Below the pieces are notes generated by a model that saw nothing but the letters and a program-made list of their open reading frames with translations, made no database searches and was not told the origin of the DNA. The translations under genes were made by a program, and so were the position numbers. Positions 22,778-34,200 of a stretch of 64,000 nucleotides of DNA are shown one piece after another. The stretch lies in assembly GCF_027579695.1 (NCBI RefSeq), contig NC_083589.1, forward strand, positions 39,619,335 to 39,683,334. Direction: 5' to 3'. The stretch's first letter is position 1; the number at the start of each line of letters is the position of its first letter. The stretch comes from Neoarius graeffei (taxonomy: Eukaryota; Chordata; Actinopteri; Siluriformes; Ariidae).

Positions 22778-23442
22778 AGTGCATATCACGGGTAAATTCA
22801 GGAGCAAGATCAATGTAATTCTCCTATTTTATATTAAACTTTGGTCAAATATCTGTCACATTTTGTGCAATTTTTTTACCTTGCGCAATACCAGAAAAAT
22901 TCAGTTGAAATCAAGCCATTTGAGGTGAATTGGTCCGCCTCTGAAAAAACTAGGCATTTGAATTTCCTGGCAAACATTGATTTTCGTGACGTCGCGTGCG
23001 GGACGCCTCCTTCTGAATCCTACATCAGTGCTGGTTTGTTTATGAGAAAACGACCTGGTGGTTTTCTGCAAATTTCTTCAACGTTATCACGTAATTATTA
23101 AAATGGTTAACAGATGTATCGTAGGAGGGTGTAGCAACGCCAATCTTGATGGGATTAGTACTCATCGTTTCCCAAAAGACCGGACAATGAGGGAGAAATG
23201 GGAGCGCTTGGTCTACACAGGCTGTGCACTGAAACCGTGCAAAGCTCACGCAGCCTGCTGGCGCTTCCGCAGGTGACGTCACGAATCTGGCTCCAGACTC
23301 CCTCGGGATTTTTCCAGACACATTTTGTTTTTTTCTGCTGTAGACAGACGGCCTTGTGCAAAATTACCCTTCTGGATGAGTGTGTAAAGGGACATACTTT
23401 CATATTAAAAAAAAAAAATGAAGTTGGTTCAGAATATGCACT
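22778..23442 (+). mobile_element. TTAA-flanked DNA element with THAP exon, copy 2
   Basis: A 665-bp element with ends AGTGCATATCACGGG and GAATATGCACT, flanked by TTAA at 22774-22777 and 23443-23446. It carries an open THAP-type frame (23103-23276). Relative to copy 1 it lacks the two internal insertions, so it records the ancestral arrangement. Kolobok affiliation is inferred from TTAA plus THAP; piggyBac is the alternative. No catalytic transposase is present, so it must be mobilised in trans if at all. Confidence 0.75.
23103..23276 (+). CDS. THAP-type zinc-finger frame within the TTAA element
   Basis: 57 codons from the ATG at 23103 to a TGA. The spacing matches the THAP C2CH signature: Cys5-x4-Cys10, 35 residues, then Cys46-x2-His49, with HRFP at 21-24 and Trp33 in the place of the invariant THAP tryptophan. 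THAP modules bind DNA at transposon ends in P- and Kolobok-type transposases. The usual C-terminal AVPTIF-like box is missing and the frame stops soon after the His. A donor-like CAG/GTGACG at about 23272 could allow splicing onward. Whether it is expressed is unknown. Confidence 0.55.
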   Translation: MVNRCIVGGCSNANLDGISTHRFPKDRTMREKWERLVYTGCALKPCKAHAACWRFRR

Positions 23443-23672
23443 TTAAAGCATGTGAACTTTGCTTTTGGGGCTTTAATGATATGAAAAATAGATGATCAAA
23501 CGACTGGGTGCCATTTAGCCTTTAACTCTTAAAACTTTAAAAAGGGGAAAAAAATTTGACTCGAAAATATGCATTTAAGAATTTGATGAACAATTAATGT
23601 TATTGAGTAATCTGCTTTGGACAGGAAATTAAGTGGTTAAAAGTAGGCCAGCCTGCCACTAATTTTGTGAAA

Positions 23673-23896
23673 TACAGGGTGGGCTACAGGTTTCACTTTT
23701 ACCAAAAACTGATTATATTTACAAAACATGTTCTACATGGTTGCTATTATTTTCAAAACAGATTAGAATATGCTATCAGTGTGATTTCATTTCAATTTGT
23801 TCTTCTCTTAACAAATGCATCATTCAAGCTCATCTGAAAATTGAAAATAAAACATGGTAATTCCCCCATGTATGGAAACTTATGACTCACCCTGTA
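23673..23896. mobile_element. Small Tc1/mariner-like MITE
   Basis: A 224-bp segment between inverted ends TACAGGGTG and CACCCTGTA, extended by symmetrical 'aaa/ttt' flanks. No coding capacity. A TA target is plausible. Confidence 0.55.
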
Positions 23897-24338
23897 TTTC
23901 AAGGAATATGTCCCAGTGTAACTCTTTCAGATTTCCTTATCACAGTTTACAGCCATACTGTTGTTTTGTCACACCCTGCCCTATCTAAATTCCCCATCCT
24001 ACAGGAACTTACCCTTGCTGTCAGCTTTAATGGATCTGTCTGGGAATTTGTAAGAGTGTCAGCTTGTGCTTTCAGAAAGTTCTCTAAAAGGATTAAGGAA
24101 AGGATAGTGAACATTGTCCTTAGATTCACCTACTCGCGTTTAGCTCTGATCTTCTATAATGGCCTTTGGGATTTGATTTGTTTTTGTATTTAAGGAGCAC
24201 AATCAAACCCCAGCCCATGAATGTGGAATGGGATTTAATATCTTTTGAGAAAACAAGGCACTCACAAATTGTAATCTTGAATAAGCTCTAAGGATGTGCT
24301 GCAAATATGATGCAAAATAAAAATAGCTAGAAAATTAA
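23897..24338. other. Intronic or intergenic, nothing recognised
   Basis: No repeat ends or domain-like frames. The 103-codon open frame here has no recognisable motif. Confidence 0.35.
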
Positions 24339-25703
24339 GCTGTGTTCACATATATACCAGTACGAAAGTGGTATAACTGTATCGATACAAAGTATACCGG
24401 TACAGTTTAGTGCATCTGTCCACACTAGCGAGCAATGTTTGCGGTTTTCTTTCACAGTAGTTGAAATGCGCGTGCGCGAAATGTTTCCGTGGTAACCGAG
24501 TAACTTCCTTCCGAGAATATGGCGGATGAAACAACGTGTGTGCGCTTTTTGTTGTCAATGTACAGTCTGTATTTCAACACTTATTTTCGATCGGCGCTGC
24601 TCCGTAGTGCGACCGGCCGCATCTTCGCCCATGAAGTGGCGGAGATCACTTGACAGTTGTCTGTACACGTCGATATTTCAATGTGTACCCCTCAACTGTT
24701 CCTGGCTTCGCTCTTCTCCCCAAAGCGCCAACAAACACACAACTTCGTCTTTGCTCCATGTAGCTCCACGGTTGTTTTGAGCCATTTTGACATTTTATTT
24801 ACAGCTGGAAACCACGTGCGTATTGTATTGTATGAATAACCCGGAAGAAGTAGGAATGGTTCACTGCACATTATATTTGTATCGATACAGAGCCGCTTCA
24901 TCTGTCCACACTACAGCGAAGCGCTACAGTACCGATACTGTACCGGTACGAAACCCATACATTTGTGGGTTTCGTTCCGATACAGTTATACCGCTACAGT
25001 ACCGGTATAGTTGCTAGTGTGGACAGGTGTTGCGGTACGAAAGTAGTATCGTATCGGTACAAAATCCCTAGTGTGGACAGGGTATTAGTAATGGTCAGTT
25101 CTGTCTGAATGTCAGACTTATACCCTGTCCACACTAGGGATTTTGTACCGATACGAAACTACTTTTCATACCGCAACACCTGTCCACACTAGCAACTATA
25201 CTGGTACTGTAGCGGTATAACTGTATCGGTACGAAACCCACAAATGTATGGGTTTCGTACCGGTACAGTATCGGTACTGTAGCGCTTCGCTGTAGTGTGG
25301 ACAGATGAAGCGGCTCTGTATCGATACAAATATAATGCACATGTGCAAAGTCACACACCTCAATCGATGTCTTCGCTGAATAAAATGGTGAAGAACGGTG
25401 ATTCGTTTGTTTCTTTCTCAACTGCCTCGCGCGTTTTATACGATTCGACTGAATAAATGACCACCAGAAATACAGACTGTACACTGACGACAAAAAGCAC
25501 ACACACATTGTTTCATCCGCCATATTCTCGGAAGGAAGTTACTCAGTAACCACGGAAACATTTCGCGCACGCGCATTTCAACTACTGTGAAAGAAAACCG
25601 CAAACATTTCTCGCTAGTGTGGACAGATGCACTAAACTGTACCGGTATACTTTGTATCGATACAGTTATACCACTATCGTACTGGTATAAGTGTGAACAC
25701 AGC
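24339..25703. mobile_element. Large palindromic (foldback) structure with CCGGTA/ATCGAT motifs
   Basis: Outer arms 24339-24575 and 25467-25703 are inverted copies, and so are the inner arms 24863-25085 and 25120-25343 around a 34-nt spacer. Between outer and inner arms the two sides differ: 287 nt (24576-24862) against 123 nt (25344-25466). The arms are filled with short palindromes (TACCGGTA, GTATCGATAC) and repeated 'tgtccacactag'. No open frame of note. It could be two copies of one MITE head to head, or a single foldback element with divergent middles. Confidence 0.8.
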
Positions 25704-26860
25704 AGTATTCAAACGTTTAAATGGGTACAGACTGAATCCACGTTAAATGTTTGTTTGCCTTCAGCGATCCTGGTGTTAATTCGGTGGTTGTTGCTGTGAC
25801 GATTTCAAACGTAAGTGATGGTGGTCAGGTGTTGCTGTCAGAAAGCCCTGGATGATGGTGTTGATGGTGGTATTGGCTTGAAAGGTGAAGCATTGGGCAC
25901 TGATCTGTTTGAGCAGGGGATGGATGGATGGATGGATGGATGGATGGACAGACTGAATGATTGATTAAAGTGCTGCTGTGTTGCTCTCTTTAGATGGAAA
26001 TGAACTAAGAGCTAAATTGCTCTGGTTTCTCTATCAGCAGGTAATTGAAAGACATTGTTGGTAATACAGGAGAACTGTTAGCCAAAGTGAAAAATAAACC
26101 GATATGTTGCCTAAAGAAATTTTTAAACCAAAAACATCAACTCAGGATTTTATTTTCCAGTAAAACACCACTCGAGGTTACATTTAATAATAAAAATTGA
26201 CAGGCAAGACCTTTTAAGGTGGATTTTTCCTTTAACTCTAAATTTCATTCCTTTTTACCTTATTTACTGTTTATTCCAGCAGTTTTATTTAATAGTTAAG
26301 CACTCGGACGCTTTGCGGGTCAATGTGTTTAAATGTCAAATCCAGAATTTTGAGATCTCACAGGTGCATGAAGGAAAACACAGATGAGTAACAATTCACA
26401 AACTTTATTTTACAGTCCTGTCGTGTTCATTAGCAGTGACGGAAATAGCCGTGTCATGTGCTTCCACAGCAGACAAACTTAGCAACGTTCCATGCATGAG
26501 ATCATGCACAAGTCTAGCAAATGACCCAAACCCGTGATATTTTGTTATTGTATAAACATTATTGTGTGCTCATGGACTAATTTGATTCCCTGCTGGGTTT
26601 TTGCTAAACCTGTCACTCGATCTAGACTCTGTGTAGTCAGCTTGTGTCTAGTTTTATCTCTCGGAAGCAGAAGGACCAATCATATCAGATTTCACACAAT
26701 CCCAGGACAAAAAGGATTGAAGGACGTAAGCAGTGGTTACAAAAATGAATAATATACACTTGGGCCTTGATCAGTCTAAAATCTGGCATGTTGTAGTTTA
26801 GAAAGCACTCTTACTATCACAGAGTGCTTTTAGAGGTGTTTAGCTTAAAGAAAAGACTGA
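25704..26860. other. No gene recognised; short GGAT repeat
   Basis: A (GGAT)n run lies at 25916-25947. The remainder shows no repeat ends or coding motifs. Confidence 0.4.
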
Positions 26861-26867
26861 AAGTTAT

Positions 26868-28715
26868 AAGGGGGAGAGAGATAAAGTGAAAGAGGGAGAG
26901 AGAAGGTGAACGGGGAGAGAGAGAGGAAAAAGTGAAAGGGAGAGGTGAGAAAGTAAAGGGGGAGAGAGAGAAGGTGAGTGGGAGAGGTGAGAAAGTAAAG
27001 GGGGAGAGAGAGAAGGTGAGTGGGAGAGGTGAGAAAGTAAAGGGGGAGAGAGAGAAGGTGAGTGGGAGAGGTGAGAAAGTAAAGGGGGGGAGAGAGAGAG
27101 AGAAGGTGAGTGGGAGAGGTGAGAAAGTAAAGGGGGGGAGAGAGAGAGAAGGTGAGTGGGAGAGGTGAGAAAGTAAAGGGGGGAGAGAGAGAGAAGGTGA
27201 GTGGGAGAGGTGAGAAAGTAAAGGGGGGAGAGAGAGAGAAGGTGAGTGGGAGAGGTGAGAAAGTAAAGGGGGAGAGAGAGAGAGAAGGTGAGTGGGAGAG
27301 GTGAGAAAGTAAAGGGGGGGAGAGAGAGAGAAGGTGAGTGGGAGAGGTGAAAAAGTAAAGGGGGGGAGAGAGAGAAGGTGAGTGGGAGAGGTGAGAAAGT
27401 AAAGGGGGAGAGAGAGAGAAGGTGAGTGGGAGAGGTGAAAAAGTAAAGGGGGGGAGAGAGAGAAGGTGAGTGGGAGAGGTGAGAAAGTAAAGGGGGGGAG
27501 AGAGAAGGTGAATGGGCGAGGTGAGAAAGTGAAAGGGGGCGTGGGAGAGAGAAGGTAAAAGGGGGAAAGAGAGAAGAGGTGAAAGGGGGAGTGGGGGAGA
27601 GAAAGGAGGTGAAAGGGAGAGGGGGAGAGAGAAGATGAAAGGGAGAGGTGAGAAAGTAAAGGGAGAGAGAGAAGGTGAGTGGGAGAGGTGAGAAAGTAAA
27701 GGGGGGAGAGAGAGAAGGTGAATGGGAGAGGTGAGAAAGTGAAAGGGGGCGTGGGAGAGAGAAGGTAAAAGGGGGAAAGAGAGAAGAGGTGAAAGGGGGA
27801 GTGGGGGAGAGAAAGGAGGTGAAAGGGAGAGGGGGAGAGAAGATGAAAGGGAGAGGTGAGAAAGTAAAGGGAGAGAGAGAAGGTGAGTGGGAGAGGTGAG
27901 AAAGTAAAGGGGGGAGAGAGAAGGTGAGTGGGAGAGGTGAGAAAGTAAAGGGGGGAGAGAGAAGGTGAGTGGGAGAGGTGAGAAAGTAAAGGGGGGAGAG
28001 AGAAGGTGAGTGGGAGAGGTGAGAAAGTAAAGGGGGGAGAGAGAAGGTGAGTGGGAGAGGTGAGAAAGTAAAGGGGGGAGAGAGAGAAGGTGAGTGGGAG
28101 AGGTGAGAAAGTAAAGGGGGGAGAGAGAGAAGGTGAGTGGGAGAGGTGAGAAAGTAAAAGGGGGAGAGAGAGAAGGTGAGTGGGAGAGGTGAGAAAGTAA
28201 AGGGGGGGAGAGAGAGAAGGTGAGTGGGAGAGGTGAGAAAGTGAAAGGGGGAGAGAGAAAAGGTGAAAGGGGGAGTGGGAGAGAAAGAAGGTAAAAGGGC
28301 CAAGTGGGAGAGAGAGAAGGTGAACGGAGAGAGAGTGAAAGGGAGAGGTGAGAAAGTAAAGGGGAGAGAGAGAAAGGGGGAGTGGGAGAGAGAAGGTAAA
28401 AGGGGGGAGTGGGGGAGAGGAAAAGTAAAGGGGGAGAGAGAAAGGACGTGAAGGGGGAGTGAAAGGGAGAGGTGAGAAAGTAGAGAGAGAAGGTGAGTGG
28501 GAGAGGTGAGAAAGTAAAGGGGGGAGAGAGAGAAGGTGAGTGGGAGAGGTGAGAAAGTAAAGGGGGGAGAGAGAGAAGGTGAGTGGGAGAGGTGAGAAAG
28601 TAAAAGGGGAGAGAGAGAGAAGGTGAAAGGGAGAGGTGAGAAAGAAAAGGTAAAAGGGGGAGTGGGGGAGAGAAAGTGAAAAGGGGAGGAGAGAGAGATA
28701 GAGAAGAAACAAACA
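26868..28715. repeat. Purine-rich minisatellite, about 42-bp unit
   Basis: About 1.85 kb of tandem units on the pattern 'gtgagtgggagaggtgagaa' + 'agtaaaggggg' + 'agagagagaag'. The plus strand is almost entirely A and G with a few T. Units vary in the length of the G run and the GA run. A composite block at about 27510-27665 recurs at about 27720-27865, showing higher-order duplication. Long minus-strand frames across it encode only Ser/Leu/Pro/Phe repeats and are not credible genes. Confidence 0.95.
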
Positions 28716-29179
28716 CCTTCCCTGTTAATTGTGTAACTTTAATCACTGAACTTGGTTTCTAGCTACAGTTTACAGTTAAATTATATATAAAACCCATTAG
28801 ATCTCACACCCACTCCACCCTCCCACTGTTACACATTACCACACTGCCCCTCCCCCCTCCTCGAACATACCTGCTTCTGTGTGATTTATGCATAATACAT
28901 GTGCTGAGGGGGGTGGAGGTGCATATGGAAATCGAAACAGATGGACTGCTGTGTTATACCTTGTGTAATGAACAGATGTTGTGAATAAGCCATTTGGGAT
29001 TTGCTCACACTGGTGCTTTTAATAACATTCAGACAAAAAAACTACCCCGATATTAAACATTTTACATGATTGTTTTCAAGAGTGTCTAAAACTTAGCCAA
29101 TTAGCATTAGAGGTTTAGTTATAAATTATACAGTTTGGGGAAATTGCTATTCAGTGACTCTCTTGTTTTTGTTAATTTA
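28716..29179. other. Nothing recognised
   Basis: AT-rich sequence with no repeat boundary or coding motif that I can support. Confidence 0.35.
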
Positions 29180-29828
29180 TATACTTCCAGTGTTTCCATT
29201 TCCCTTTGAAAGTACTGGAACAGCAAGGCCGATTCTTTTGTTTTGGCTGTATGCTGAAGACATTGGAGTTTGAGATCAAAAGATGAATATTAGACAATGG
29301 ATCATAATTTCAGCTTTCACTTCCTTATATTTACATCTAGCTGTGTTAAACAGCTCATAACATGGCATTGTTTGTTTGAACCCAGCCATTTTTAAGTGAC
29401 CAAAAATATTGGAACACGTGACTGACAGATGTTTGTTGTTGCCCAGGTGTGCTCTGTTAGATTGATGATTATTTATTTAAACTATTAATAGCTCTGAATC
29501 GACTCTTGGTCTGAGCCCTGGGGTTTGGCTGTGAAGACAGCATTTGTTGTTCTAAAGGATAAACCAACATGAAGACCAGAGGACTGTCTATAGGAGAAAA
29601 GCAAGCCATTTTGTGGCTGAGGAAAGGGGGAAAATCAGTCAGAGCCATTGCACAAACATTGGGCAGAGCCAATGCAATAATTTTGGAATTTTCTGAAAAA
29701 GAAAGAAGCCACTGGTGTGCTAACAACCAGGCATTGAACAGGTTGGACAAGGAAATCAACAGCAGTGAAAGAAACATTGTGAGAGTTGGGCAGGGAGTGA
29801 AAGTATCATAATCCCCTGTTCAAAGACA
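29180..29828 (+). mobile_element. Tc1-like element, 5' portion
   Basis: The phrase 'accaaaaatattggaacacg' and the leader that follows resemble the 5' part of a fish Tc1 family; a transposase start follows at 29569. The element is interrupted or truncated at the SINE beginning at 29829. A possible 3' remnant is 'ccaatacttttggatggtg' near 30575. Exact ends are not resolved. Confidence 0.55.
29569..29811 (+). pseudogene. Tc1-family transposase N-terminal remnant
   Basis: 80 codons beginning MKTRGLSIGEKQAILWLRKG. The opening resembles the first helix-turn-helix of Tc1-type transposases ('KSVRAIAQTLG'). The following residues diverge and the frame stops long before any catalytic residue. Confidence 0.6.
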
Positions 29829-30153
29829 TCCATCCATCCAATGTTTATATCGCACATCCGGCAGGGGAAGCTGGAGCCAACCCCAGCTGATTTTGGGTGA
29901 GAGGCAGTGTACACTCTGGGCAGGTCGCCAGCCTATCACAGGGCTAACACAAAGATGAACTCTCACATTCTCACCTATGGGCAATTTAGAGTAACCTCTT
30001 GATCTAATCCTCACGTCTATGGACTACTGGAAGAAACCCACACAGGCACGGGAAGAACATGCAAACGCCACACAGGAAGGTCCCACTTGGCTGCGAGGTT
30101 CAAACTCGGAACCTTATTGCTGTGACAGTGCTAACCACTGTACCACTGTGCTG
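29829..30153 (-). mobile_element. Divergent SINE of the tRNA-headed group, with TSD
   Basis: Same organisation as the dominant SINE but with many differences throughout. Flanked by CCTGTTCAAAGACA (29815-29828) and CCTGTTCAAACACA (30154-30167), 13 of 14 matching. An older subfamily member inserted in the Tc1 remnant. Confidence 0.8.
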
Positions 30154-30194
30154 CCTGTTCAAACACACAAAAAAATTATTATTCATATGTAATA

Positions 30195-30485
30195 TGAGGG
30201 TACCGTGAGTTGGCCTAGTGGTTAGCGTGTCCGCCTCTCGATCGGGAGATTGCGAGTTCTACTCGCGGTCGGGTCATACCAAAGACCATCATAAAAATGG
30301 TACCTACTGCTGTCTGGCAAGGCACGCTGCAATACAGATGCAAGTGGGGAGTCAAACTCTCGCGGTTGCCAGAGGACTAGGCCCCCACTGTAACCCTAGC
30401 TATGTAATGGACGAGGGCTACGGAAACTGAGATCGGTGCCACCCTGTGCACCACATGGCATGGGAAGGACTTTGATTTTGATAAT
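30195..30485 (+). mobile_element. Second SINE family, copy with tRNA-like head
   Basis: The head 'ggcctagtggttagcgtg' and 'gcctctcgatcgggag' with 'gcgagttctactcgc' matches a tRNA-derived promoter (A and B boxes). The body contains 'tgtctggcaaggcacgctgc' and ends near 'gggaaggactttgattttga' with AAT repeats. The truncated antisense copy is at 21213-21400. Confidence 0.8.
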
Positions 30486-31123
30486 AATAATATGAACAGT
30501 GTATAAGTATTATCAGTGTATATTCCGATCCCTCAGCTCCTATTCTTTTGACTGCAAACGGCTTCAGCTGGTGTTCCAATACTTTTGGATGGTGTTTGGG
30601 AATTGTGTGTGTGTGTGTATATACACAGGTGTACATGTATAACTCTACACACTGTATATACACACCCTGGGAGTATAGTAAATAAATGTTTCTTCAGTGT
30701 AAACAATAAGTGACTGACTGGAAAATTACTTGAAATGTCAATCATGTAAATGAAGCAGGCCACTCAAATACAAGATCACAAAAACTCTTACAATCTCTCA
30801 ATCTGATTAGTATTGATTAGCATCTAAGAGTTTGCCCAAACTTAATACCGATAAAATGCATTCCAATTGCTGTTACAGCTTTTTTTTTCTGTCAATATCT
30901 TTACATTTTCAGGCCTAAATGTTCCATTTTACTGCCCCTTGTTTCATGACATGCATGAAGTTGAGGAAAGTAAATGAGTTATTATTCTGCTGTCTCTCCC
31001 AGCAGGTTTGCAATGATTAATTTGACAACCCTTAAAGATTAGACAAACTGTTTATGATGTTTTGTCAGATCAAAACCAGGCTTTGGTTGACTGCCAACAA
31101 GTAATTCATTATGTTCTTTGCAG

Positions 31124-31202
31124 AATGTAACAGAGCTTAGCTGGAATCACTCAGCCTTTAACATGATCTCAGCAAACAACCTGGAACAGCTGGCCGAGAT
31201 AG
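31124..31202 (+). other. arhgap8: ARHGAP8-like exon with the start codon
   Basis: Acceptor 'ttctttgcag' ends at 31123; donor GTGAGT at 31203. The ATG at 31163 opens 13 codons ([13 protein letters not shown]) plus one base. The 39 bases before it are in frame without a stop, so the true start could lie further upstream. A start-stop pair ATG-TAA sits at 31125-31130 in another frame. Confidence 0.65.
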
Positions 31203-34200
31203 GTGAGTCCCAGTGTCTCTTTAGTTTAGGTCCTGGGTTCGAGCCCAGTGGCCGATGGGGGCGTTTCTGTGTGGAGTTTGCATGTTCTCCCCGTGTCCGC
31301 GTGGGTTTCCTCCGGGTGTTCCGGTTTCCCCCACAGTCCAAAGACATGCAGGCAGGCTTTTAGATAGAGGGGCGTCTGGGCGTCTTTTCGACGCCCTGTA
31401 CTGAAAAAAACAAGAAATTGGACGCCCTACTTTTTAGTACGACGCCCTAAAGACGCCCTAATATTTCCGCCCGTGTTATGTCCGGTAACTTAGCTGAATA
31501 TGTTAAAAAATCGCCGAGTCTGAGCTTTCCGAGGATCTACAAGCTTTGTTGACACCGCCATTTTGGAAATTTCAGAAGTCTCGCTTTGACAGCTGTCTTT
31601 CCCGAAGACGCCCAGGGTTACCATAGCAACAGCACGAGCCCAGAGTACAAAATATAGGCACCCGCTGCAGAGCTACAGAAACACGCGTTTCTATGGCTGC
31701 ACTAATTTCAAAGTTGTGAGAGCCCTCGTTATAAATAAATGGGTTATTAAATAAATTTGGTGTACAAAGCACTTGTAATATGCGTTCCCAGAGCAGAGGG
31801 GGAAAAGATGTATGCCTAGGAGACACTGGCATAAATATCCAGACAATATAGCCGTAGACTATATTGCCGCAGCTAAATGTGGAATGTAGTCTATAGAAAA
31901 CCGGCCTTACCTGACATGTTATTTATCCCGAATAAATCCTTTTAACAGTAAATAACACATTTTCATGCAGATTTTCCCAACATTACAGGCTACGTAGTGG
32001 AGAGTGTGGTAGTCGAGCCGGCGGGTAGTATTTCTAGTAGGCTAAACAATAATCAAATACGACACGTTCTAAAGGATGCTGGGATTCCAAAGAACGCACG
32101 TGAAAAGGACGAACACGTGGGATATTTGGTAAGGAAGATAGAAGATAGATTTTTCTGAGTTTTTTGGGCATGACAGGAAGAAAATGAAGAAAAGAGGAAG
32201 GCAAACAACGATTTCCAACTTCTTTCAGAAGAGAACTCATGTAAGTTTTTTTTTTTTTTTCTTCTGTAACTGTTGATAGGCTTGGAATGTCAAAAAACTA
32301 TCACAATCCCATAACTAGACAGCCAGGTTTCTTGCATGAATAAATAGGGATGACCGGGGTTGGTTGTCACAAGTTATGGTTGTCACATTCGTCATATCTC
32401 AGCCACCATAGGGCGCTGCTCAATTCCACCAAGATAGAAATGTTTAGAATTAGTACTGGGGTCATTCTACCTGAAAAGTTATTGTGTGTTGCATGCATTT
32501 CAAAGGTGAGAACAATTTGAAGGTTTTTCATACCTAAATGTAAATTTTTAGTACCTTGGTTTTTACCTTCTAGCTTTGTAATTAATGGGTTTCTATTGAA
32601 AAAACGAATACCATTATAATGTTTGAAGACTTAGCCATATTTCCTGTGTGTTTTTTTCTTTGTTATACTAAATCTTTGGACGCTAGCGGCTTTGAAAGCA
32701 AAACTGGTCAGCCGGGGTTGGTTGTCACACTGTGTTCGGGGTTGGTTGTCACATGTAATGCAATTGCAATAGGTGCACTACTGACTGAGACAAACACAGC
32801 TACAACAAGCTTTATTTATGTAGTATTCTGCGATCAGAAAGCTTTATAGCTAATTTGTCATGCTTAATATGCAACTCCAGCTCAAAAAATCCCAGAAATA
32901 TACCCATTTTAATAATAATATTCATTAAAAATATACGCAGTTTGCAGTGTATTTTGTTTTGGTGTTCCCAAAGTTGATATTGTATTACCAATCTGTTATA
33001 CCTACATGTATTTTGAATACATTTTCTTTAACATTTTTACATAATTCTCAAAAATATGTATGTATTTTCGGTTCCTGTACCGCCCCATTGAAATAACATT
33101 GTGACAACCAACCCTATAGGGTGTCACAATCTGTCAAAGTGTGTTTGACAGCCCATATCTTTTGAACACAACGACCAGAAAGTTGTACCTCAAGGCCCCC
33201 AGGCGGTTGTAAACATATTGTTGCCAGTGGACTGTTGCAGTGAAACCATTTTGTTTACATTAAGACATTAAAGAAAGTTGTTTTACCTAAAATGAATCTG
33301 GCTTGAATTTTTCCATGCACACATGCCTCCCCCCAGTCCAGCCTTACTATTGATACAAGAATGTTGTAACAAAGGCAAAAACACTTGGCTGTATTGCTCA
33401 AAATTTGCTGTCAAAATGAAGGAAATAGCATTTGAGAGCATTAGAAATTTCAAAATTTTCCGGGGGAGTACCCCCGGAACCCCCTAAAACACTCGTGCCA
33501 GCGGCGCTCAACGCGCCGCTACACCTCGCCACATACAGTGACACCTGCAAAAAAGTTAGACTCCCTAAAAAAAAATCCTGCCTAAAAGCCTGCATGCAGG
33601 TTAGGTTAACTGGTGACTTTAAATTGACCGTAGGTGTGAATGTGAGTGTGAATGGTTGTCTGTCTATGGCCAAGTTTACATTAGACCGTATCTGTCTCGT
33701 TTTCTTCGCGGATGCACTGTCCGTTTACATTAAAACGCCGGGAAACGGGAATCCGCCAGCGTCCACGTATTCAATCCAGATCGTATCTGGTCCGGTGCTG
33801 TGTAAACATTGAGAATACGCGGATACGCTGTGCTGAGCTCTAGCTGGCGTCGTCATTGGACAACGTCACTGTGACATCCACCTTCCTGATTCGCTGGCGT
33901 TGGTCATGTGACGCGACTGCTGAAAAACGGCGCGGACTTCCGCCTTGTATCACCTTTCATTAAAGAGTATAAAAGTATGAAAATACTGCAAATACTGATG
34001 CAAATACTGCCCATTGTGTAGTTATGATCGTCTTTAGGCTTGCCATCCTTCCACTTGCAAGTGGTAAGTGACGCGCATGCCCGACATGCGCTGGGATCAC
34101 ACACACAGCGGCTCAGTCCCAAATCACTGCTCGTGCGCTCCACTCGTGCGCTCTGTGAGCTCCAGAGGGCACTCGCTGTTCAGGGTGGAGTGATTTGGAG

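Noticed and set aside
23882-24193. 103-codon frame
   Set aside because: No recognisable motif and no splice-consistent context; length is within chance expectation for this base composition.
26817-28746. Minus-strand frames of more than 600 codons
   Set aside because: They run across the purine-rich minisatellite and encode only repeating Ser/Leu/Pro/Phe in all three frames, as expected from a CT-rich strand without stop codons.
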